From the NCBI RefSeq assembly GCF_947502995.1, contig NZ_CANNBW010000026.1, forward strand, positions 1 through 64,000: 64,000 bases of DNA, given 5' to 3'. The translations under genes and the position numbers were made by a program. Position 1 is the stretch's first letter. Each line of letters starts with the position of its first letter. The notes under the pieces were generated by a model. That model was not told the DNA's origin. It saw only the letters and a list, made by a program, of their open reading frames with translations, and searched no databases. This document shows, one piece after another, positions 62,322 to 64,000 of the stretch. This DNA is from an uncultured Tenacibaculum sp. Lineage in GTDB: Bacteria; Bacteroidota; Bacteroidia; Flavobacteriales; Flavobacteriaceae.

Positions 62322-64000
62322 ATGTCAGGAGAACATCACCATCACAAAGAAACATTTGTAACAAAGTACATTTTTAGTACTGATCACAAGATGATTTCGA
62401 AGCAATTCCTGATCACAGGGATGTTTATGGGTATCATTGGAGTATTTATGTCAATGTTATTCCGTTTGCAAATTGCATGGCCAGAAAAATCGTTTTCTAT
62501 AATTACAGCATTTTTAGGAGATCACCAACAAACTGACGGTGTAATGAATGCAGATACTTATCTAGCATTAGTTACAATACATGGTACTATTATGGTATTC
62601 TTTGTATTAACTGCAGGTTTAAGTGGAACGTTCTCAAATTTATTAATTCCATTACAGATTGGAGCAAGAGATATGGCATCAGGTTTTTTAAACATGGTAT
62701 CATATTGGTTATTCTTTTTGTCTTCTGTAGTAATGGTTGTGTCTTTATTTGTTGAAGCTGGACCAGCATCAGCAGGTTGGACTATTTATCCGCCGTTATC
62801 AGCTTTAAAACAAGCGATTCCAGGTTCAGGTTTAGGTATGACTTTATGGTTAGTATCTATGGCGATTTTCATTGCATCATCGTTAATAGGATCTCTTAAC
62901 TATATTGTTACTGTTTTAAACTTAAGAACAAAAGGAATGAAGATGACAAGATTACCATTAACAATGTGGGCGTTTTTCGTTACAGCTATCATTGGAGTAA
63001 TCTCTTTCCCAGTTCTTTTATCTGCAGCATTATTATTAATATTCGATAGAAGTTTCGGAACTTCTTTCTACTTATCAGATATATTCATTTCAGGTGAAGT
63101 ATTACATTACCAAGGAGGTTCTCCAGTATTATTCGAGCACTTATTCTGGTTCTTAGGTCACCCTGAAGTATATATTATTTTATTACCAGCATTAGGTATT
63201 TCATCAGAAGTAATTTCTACAAATGCTAGAAAACCTATCTTCGGATATCGTGCTATGATTGGTTCTATCTTAGGTATCGCATTCTTATCAACAATCGTAT
63301 GGGGTCACCATATGTTTATCTCAGGAATGAATCCATTCTTAGGATCTGTATTTACATTCACAACGGTATTAATTGCAATTCCATCAGCAGTGAAAGCATT
63401 TAACTATGTAACTACTTTATGGAAAGGTAACTTACAATTAAATCCTGCAATGTTATTCTCTATCGGATTAGTTTCTACATTCGTTACAGGTGGTTTAACA
63501 GGATTAGTATTAGGAGATTCTGCTTTAGATATCAACGTACACGATACATATTTCGTAGTAGCTCACTTCCACTTAGTAATGGGTGTATCTGCTTTATTCG
63601 GAATGTTTGCTGGTGTTTACCACTGGTATCCAAAAATGTATGGTAGAATGATGAATAAAGTAATGGGATACTGGCATTTCTGGTTAACTATTATATCTGC
63701 ATATGGAGTATTTTTTCCAATGCACTTTATAGGGTTAGCTGGTTTACCAAGACGTTACTATACAAACACAAACTTCCCAATGTTCGACGATTTAGCAGAC
63801 ATTAACGTATTTATGACTGTTATGGCTATCATTGGAGGTTTGGCTCAGTTAATTTTCTTAGCAAACTTCTTTATCTCTATGTATAGAGGACAAAAAGCTA
63901 CACAAAACCCATGGAAATCTAATACTTTAGAATGGACTACTCCAGTAGAACATATTCATGGAAACTGGCCAGGTAAAATTCCAGAAGTACATAGATGGGC
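62322..64000 (+). CDS. coxA: Cytochrome c oxidase subunit I (truncated by window edge)
   Basis: Starts ATG at 62322 and stays open for 559 codons to the right edge, so the C-terminus is missing. Protein MSGEHHHHKETF leads into twelve or so transmembrane helices. Haem-copper ligands: LVTIHGTIMVFF (low-spin haem His), WFLGHPEVYIILLPALG (Cu(B) His with the Tyr crosslink region), VWGHHMFISGM (Cu(B) His pair) and HDTYFVVAHFHLVMG (haem a3 and low-spin haem His). This is an A-family haem-copper oxidase, reducing O2 to water with proton pumping; the D- and K-channel residues cannot all be judged in the visible part. The N-terminal HHHH run resembles the neighbouring His-rich ActF. Confidence 0.96.
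   Translation, partial: MSGEHHHHKETFVTKYIFSTDHKMISKQFLITGMFMGIIGVFMSMLFRLQIAWPEKSFSIITAFLGDHQQTDGVMNADTYLALVTIHGTIMVFFVLTAGLSGTFSNLLIPLQIGARDMASGFLNMVSYWLFFLSSVVMVVSLFVEAGPASAGWTIYPPLSALKQAIPGSGLGMTLWLVSMAIFIASSLIGSLNYIVTVLNLRTKGMKMTRLPLTMWAFFVTAIIGVISFPVLLSAALLLIFDRSFGTSFYLSDIFISGEVLHYQGGSPVLFEHLFWFLGHPEVYIILLPALGISSEVISTNARKPIFGYRAMIGSILGIAFLSTIVWGHHMFISGMNPFLGSVFTFTTVLIAIPSAVKAFNYVTTLWKGNLQLNPAMLFSIGLVSTFVTGGLTGLVLGDSALDINVHDTYFVVAHFHLVMGVSALFGMFAGVYHWYPKMYGRMMNKVMGYWHFWLTIISAYGVFFPMHFIGLAGLPRRYYTNTNFPMFDDLADINVFMTVMAIIGGLAQLIFLANFFISMYRGQKATQNPWKSNTLEWTTPVEHIHGNWPGKIPEVHRW

Overview
The window comes from a low-GC member of the Bacteroidota, almost certainly the family Flavobacteriaceae. 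The evidence is type IX secretion (T9SS) sorting domains and a PorP/SprF protein, promoters of the TTG-N19/20-TAnnTTTG type, A-rich start regions without a clear Shine-Dalgarno sequence, lipoproteins with short signal peptides, and a complete alternative complex III gene cluster leading into cytochrome oxidase. No rRNA, insertion sequence, prophage or CRISPR array is visible. Most of the window is ordinary chromosomal core, with accessory genes between.

Layout: 1-1931 holds the end of a secreted repeat protein and a PorP/SprF gene. 1928-9905 is a leftward envelope block: CBS protein, nadK, a PorG-like protein, uppS, bamA, two OmpH/Skp chaperones and murI. 9966-11452 has pdxJ and a hydrolase. 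11508-17378 has small secreted proteins, a TerC-like protein, trigger factor, a CPBP protease and a membrane LytTR regulator. 17441-20047 has a DEAD-box helicase, a short unrecorded-looking ORF with its own promoter and terminator, and a uracil-DNA-glycosylase-family gene. 20015-21642 pairs a double-glycine, six-cysteine peptide precursor with a glycosyltransferase-like protein. polA and several stand-alone enzymes follow to 29137. 29195-32674 is a LodA/LodB-like pair. 32861-36019 encodes a very large DUF2723 membrane protein. Two identical tRNA-Gln genes flank a DUF4114/T9SS gene (36207-39048). 41038-45849 is the rimP-nusA-infB operon with a terminator-like leader hairpin.

46547-51838 is a compact four-gene oxidoreductase operon: a di-iron desaturase fused to its own ferredoxin-reductase electron chain, a GMC (cholesterol-oxidase-like) oxidoreductase, an Old Yellow Enzyme homologue and a TetR regulator. 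Its promoter -7 element sits inside a perfect 12-bp inverted repeat, a strong candidate for the TetR operator. 52465-64000 is the respiratory cluster actABCDEF-coxB-coxA, in which menaquinol electrons would pass through the multi-haem ActA/ActE to an aa3-type oxidase.

The most unusual items are the peptide precursor with its glycosyltransferase-like neighbour, the LodA-like protein that appears to lack the cysteine needed for its quinone cofactor, the self-contained oxidoreductase operon with its visible operator, the 33-codon ORF at 19306, and the leader hairpin ahead of nusA. All functions are read from sequence motifs only; nothing was searched against a database.
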